Below, in pieces: positions 29,796 to 31,375 of a stretch of 31,375 bases of DNA. Both the position numbers and the translations under genes were made by a program. The stretch's first letter is position 1. Every line of letters starts with the position of its first letter. Source of the DNA: Bacillaceae bacterium OF18-1A (GTDB taxonomy: Bacteria > Bacillota > Bacilli > Bacillales > Bacillaceae_G); NCBI GenBank assembly GCA_027694045.1, contig JAQEWB010000017.1, positions 1 through 31,375 on the forward strand, read 5' to 3'. The notes below the pieces were generated by a model. That model saw nothing but the letters and a program-made list of their open reading frames with translations. It was not told the origin of the DNA and made no database searches.

Positions 29796-31375
29796 TTACA
29801 TCTTTCTTCTTCTAAACAACTTCGTTCCCAAAATTAATGCGAACAAACCTGCCAAAATAGATGTAGATTCAGTTGATACTCCACCTGTTTGAGGAAGAGA
29901 TTTTGATTGCTTGTCACTTTCTTTGCTAGATGATACTTCAGACTGATTTTGCACCTCTTGTTTATTTGATACTTCTGGTTTCTCTAGCTCTTTCGGCTCT
30001 TCCGTCACCTTTGGCTCTTCCGGTTTCTCTTCTTTCAGGTCTTCGATTGTCTCAATTTCGACTTCCTCTTCACCTGGCGTTACTTGGATCTCCGGCTTTT
30101 CTTTTACCTCTGGTTTCTCCAATACATTCGGCTCTTCTGTCACCTTTGGTTCTTCTGGTTGTTCCTCTTTCAGGTCTTCGATTGTTTCTTCTTCAACTTC
30201 CTCTTCCCCTGGCGTTACTTGAATCTCCGGTTTTTCCTTTCCCTCTGGTTTCTCTGTTACGTTCGGCTCTTCTGTCACCTTTGGCTCTTCCGGTTTTTCT
30301 TCTTTCAAGTCTTCGATTGTTTCTTCTTCAACTTCTTCTTCACCCGGCGTTACTTGAATCTCCGGTTTTTCCGTTACCTCTGGTTTCTCTGTTACGTTCG
30401 GTTCTTCCGTCACCTTTGGCTCTTCCGGTTTCTCTTCTTTCAGGTCTTCGATTGTTTCAACTTCGACTTCCTCTTCACCTGGCGTTACTTGAATCTCCGG
30501 CTTTTCTTTTACCTCTGGTTTCTCTGTTACGTTCGGCTCTTCTGTCACCTTTGGCTCTTCCGGTTTTTCTTCTTTCAAGTCTTCGATTGTTTCTTCTTCA
30601 ACTTCTTCTTCACCCGGCGTTACTTGAATCTCCGGTTTTTCCGTTACCTCTGGTTTCTCTGTTACGTTCGGTTCTTCCGTCACCTTTGGCTCTTCCGGTT
30701 TCTCTTCTTTCAGGTCTTCGATTGTTTCAACTTCGACTTCCTCTTCACCTGGCGTTACTTGAATCTCCGGCTTTTCTTTTACCTCTGGTTTCTCTGTTAC
30801 GTTCGGCTCTTCTGTCACCTTTGGCTCTTCCGGTTTCTCTTCTTTCAGGTCTTCGATTATTTCAACTTCGACTTCCTCTTCACCTGGCGTTACTTGAATC
30901 TCCGGTTTTTCCTTTACTTCTGGTTTTTCCAATACGTTTGGCTCTTCCGTCACCTTTGGTTCTTCCGGTTGTTCCTCTTTCAGGTCTTCGATTGTTTCTT
31001 CTTCAACTTCTTCTTCACCTGGCGTTACTTGAATCTCCGGCTTTTCTTTTACCTCTGGCTTCTCTGTTACGTTCGGCTCTTCTGTCACCTTTGGCTCTTC
31101 CGGTTGTTCCTCTTTCAAGTCTTCGATTGTTTCAACTTCAACTTCTTCTTCACCTGGCGTTACTTGAATCTCCGGTTTTTCCGTTACTTCTGGTTTTTCC
31201 AATACGTTTGGCTCTTCCGTCACCTTTGGTTCTTCCGGTTTTTCTTCTTTCAAGTCTTCAATTGTCTCTTCTTCAACTTCTTCTTCACCTGGCGTTACTT
31301 GAATCTCCGGTTTTTCCGTTACTTCTGGTTTTTCCAATACGTTTGGCTCTTCCGTCACCTTTGGTTCTTCCGGTT
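29796..31375 (-). CDS. Repetitive LPXTG cell-wall-anchored surface protein, N-terminus outside the window
   Basis: C-terminal part of a sortase-anchored protein; the reading frame is open to the right edge, so start, signal peptide and N-terminal domains are not visible. At the C-terminus SKSLPQTGG is the sortase motif, followed by a hydrophobic segment (SILAGLFALILGTKLF) and the RRRKM tail. Upstream are ten complete 45-residue repeats, with the unit EEPNVxEKPEVxEKPEIQVT followed by PGEEEVExETIEDLKEExPEEPKV, and then a short serine-rich spacer. The repeats are Glu/Pro/Lys-rich, without cysteines, and probably form an extended acidic stalk across the wall. This is sortase-type covalent anchoring, unlike the SLH proteins of the same locus. 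The apparent GTG at 31358 is just a Val codon of the repeat. Confidence 0.92.
   Translation of the reverse strand, partial: PEEPKVTEEPNVLEKPEVTEKPEIQVTPGEEEVEEETIEDLKEEKPEEPKVTEEPNVLEKPEVTEKPEIQVTPGEEEVEVETIEDLKEEQPEEPKVTEEPNVTEKPEVKEKPEIQVTPGEEEVEEETIEDLKEEQPEEPKVTEEPNVLEKPEVKEKPEIQVTPGEEEVEVEIIEDLKEEKPEEPKVTEEPNVTEKPEVKEKPEIQVTPGEEEVEVETIEDLKEEKPEEPKVTEEPNVTEKPEVTEKPEIQVTPGEEEVEEETIEDLKEEKPEEPKVTEEPNVTEKPEVKEKPEIQVTPGEEEVEVETIEDLKEEKPEEPKVTEEPNVTEKPEVTEKPEIQVTPGEEEVEEETIEDLKEEKPEEPKVTEEPNVTEKPEGKEKPEIQVTPGEEEVEEETIEDLKEEQPEEPKVTEEPNVLEKPEVKEKPEIQVTPGEEEVEIETIEDLKEEKPEEPKVTEEPKELEKPEVSNKQEVQNQSEVSSSKESDKQSKSLPQTGGVSTESTSILAGLFALILGTKLFRRRKM
29999..31375 (-). repeat. 135-bp tandem repeat array in the LPXTG gene
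   Basis: Ten complete units of 135 bp (45 codons) and a partial one at the edge. For instance GGCGTTACTT recurs at intervals of 135 bp (30076 and 30211). Variation is concentrated at a few codons (Val/Glu/Ile, Leu/Thr, Lys/Thr). Within the array, 30242-30566 is identical to 30512-30836 (325 bp, offset 270 bp), i.e. a two-unit block was duplicated recently. Confidence 0.95.

Noticed and set aside
31356..31358. GTG as the start of the LPXTG gene
   Set aside because: It is the Val codon in the repeat motif PKVTEEP; the frame stays open to the window edge, so the gene is truncated by the window.
29999..31375. CRISPR array
   Set aside because: The regular 135-bp units are coding, contiguous and in frame, with no spacer-like unique sequences.

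Overview
This window is AT-rich Gram-positive DNA from a member of the Bacillus cereus group (B. cereus, B. thuringiensis or B. anthracis-like). It carries the S-layer locus of that group: two adjacent SLH-type S-layer genes with near-identical leader sequences, csaA-csaB, secA2-slaP, and two MBOAT/SGNH acyltransferase pairs. The downstream S-layer gene ends in VHVNVLNNPNL and closely matches EA1 as I remember it. The upstream gene sits where sap lies in B. anthracis and has a Sap-like SLH region, but a different Ig-like ectodomain. The strain is therefore probably a B. cereus or B. thuringiensis type rather than B. anthracis itself.

Layout. Positions 1-6047 hold accessory and housekeeping genes, all on the minus strand: a TRM11-like RNA methyltransferase, an SLH-anchored N-acetylmuramoyl-L-alanine amidase, an M42 aminopeptidase, a MazG/HisE-like pyrophosphohydrolase, a small exported protein and an enoyl-CoA hydratase/isomerase. 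Positions 6356-13899 hold envelope-polymer genes: an O-antigen-ligase-like membrane protein, a small monooxygenase-like protein, a 40-residue membrane microprotein, and two divergently transcribed acyltransferase pairs (patA2-patB2 leftward, patA1-patB1 rightward). Positions 13997-19793 are the two S-layer genes, each behind about 700 bp of non-coding DNA. Positions 20507-26814 are csaB and csaA (leftward) and secA2-slaP (rightward). Positions 26915-31375 hold a small hypothetical protein, a SulP transporter, a 156-residue hypothetical protein and the C-terminal part of a repetitive LPXTG surface protein that runs off the right edge.

How the genes work together. The S-layer precursors carry Sec signal peptides and are exported with help from SecA2 and SlaP. 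Their SLH domains bind the secondary cell wall polysaccharide (SCWP), which must be ketal-pyruvylated by CsaB; CsaA is the likely flippase of this pathway. The PatA/PatB pairs O-acetylate the SCWP, and the O-antigen-ligase-like protein may act on its chain length or attachment. The SLH amidase is a further client of the same polymer.

Beyond the genes, the notable features are: conserved hairpins just upstream of the ribosome binding sites of both S-layer genes; clusters of the Spo0A-box heptamer TGTCGAA, all in the same orientation, upstream of both; a dispersed repeat family (AAAGTGAAACTTTAATCAGTGGGG) in five states of completeness, one copy starting at a promoter -10; many stop codons embedded in terminator stems; and a 135-bp tandem array with a 270-bp higher-order duplication in the LPXTG gene. 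No tRNA, rRNA, CRISPR array, transposase or phage gene was seen.
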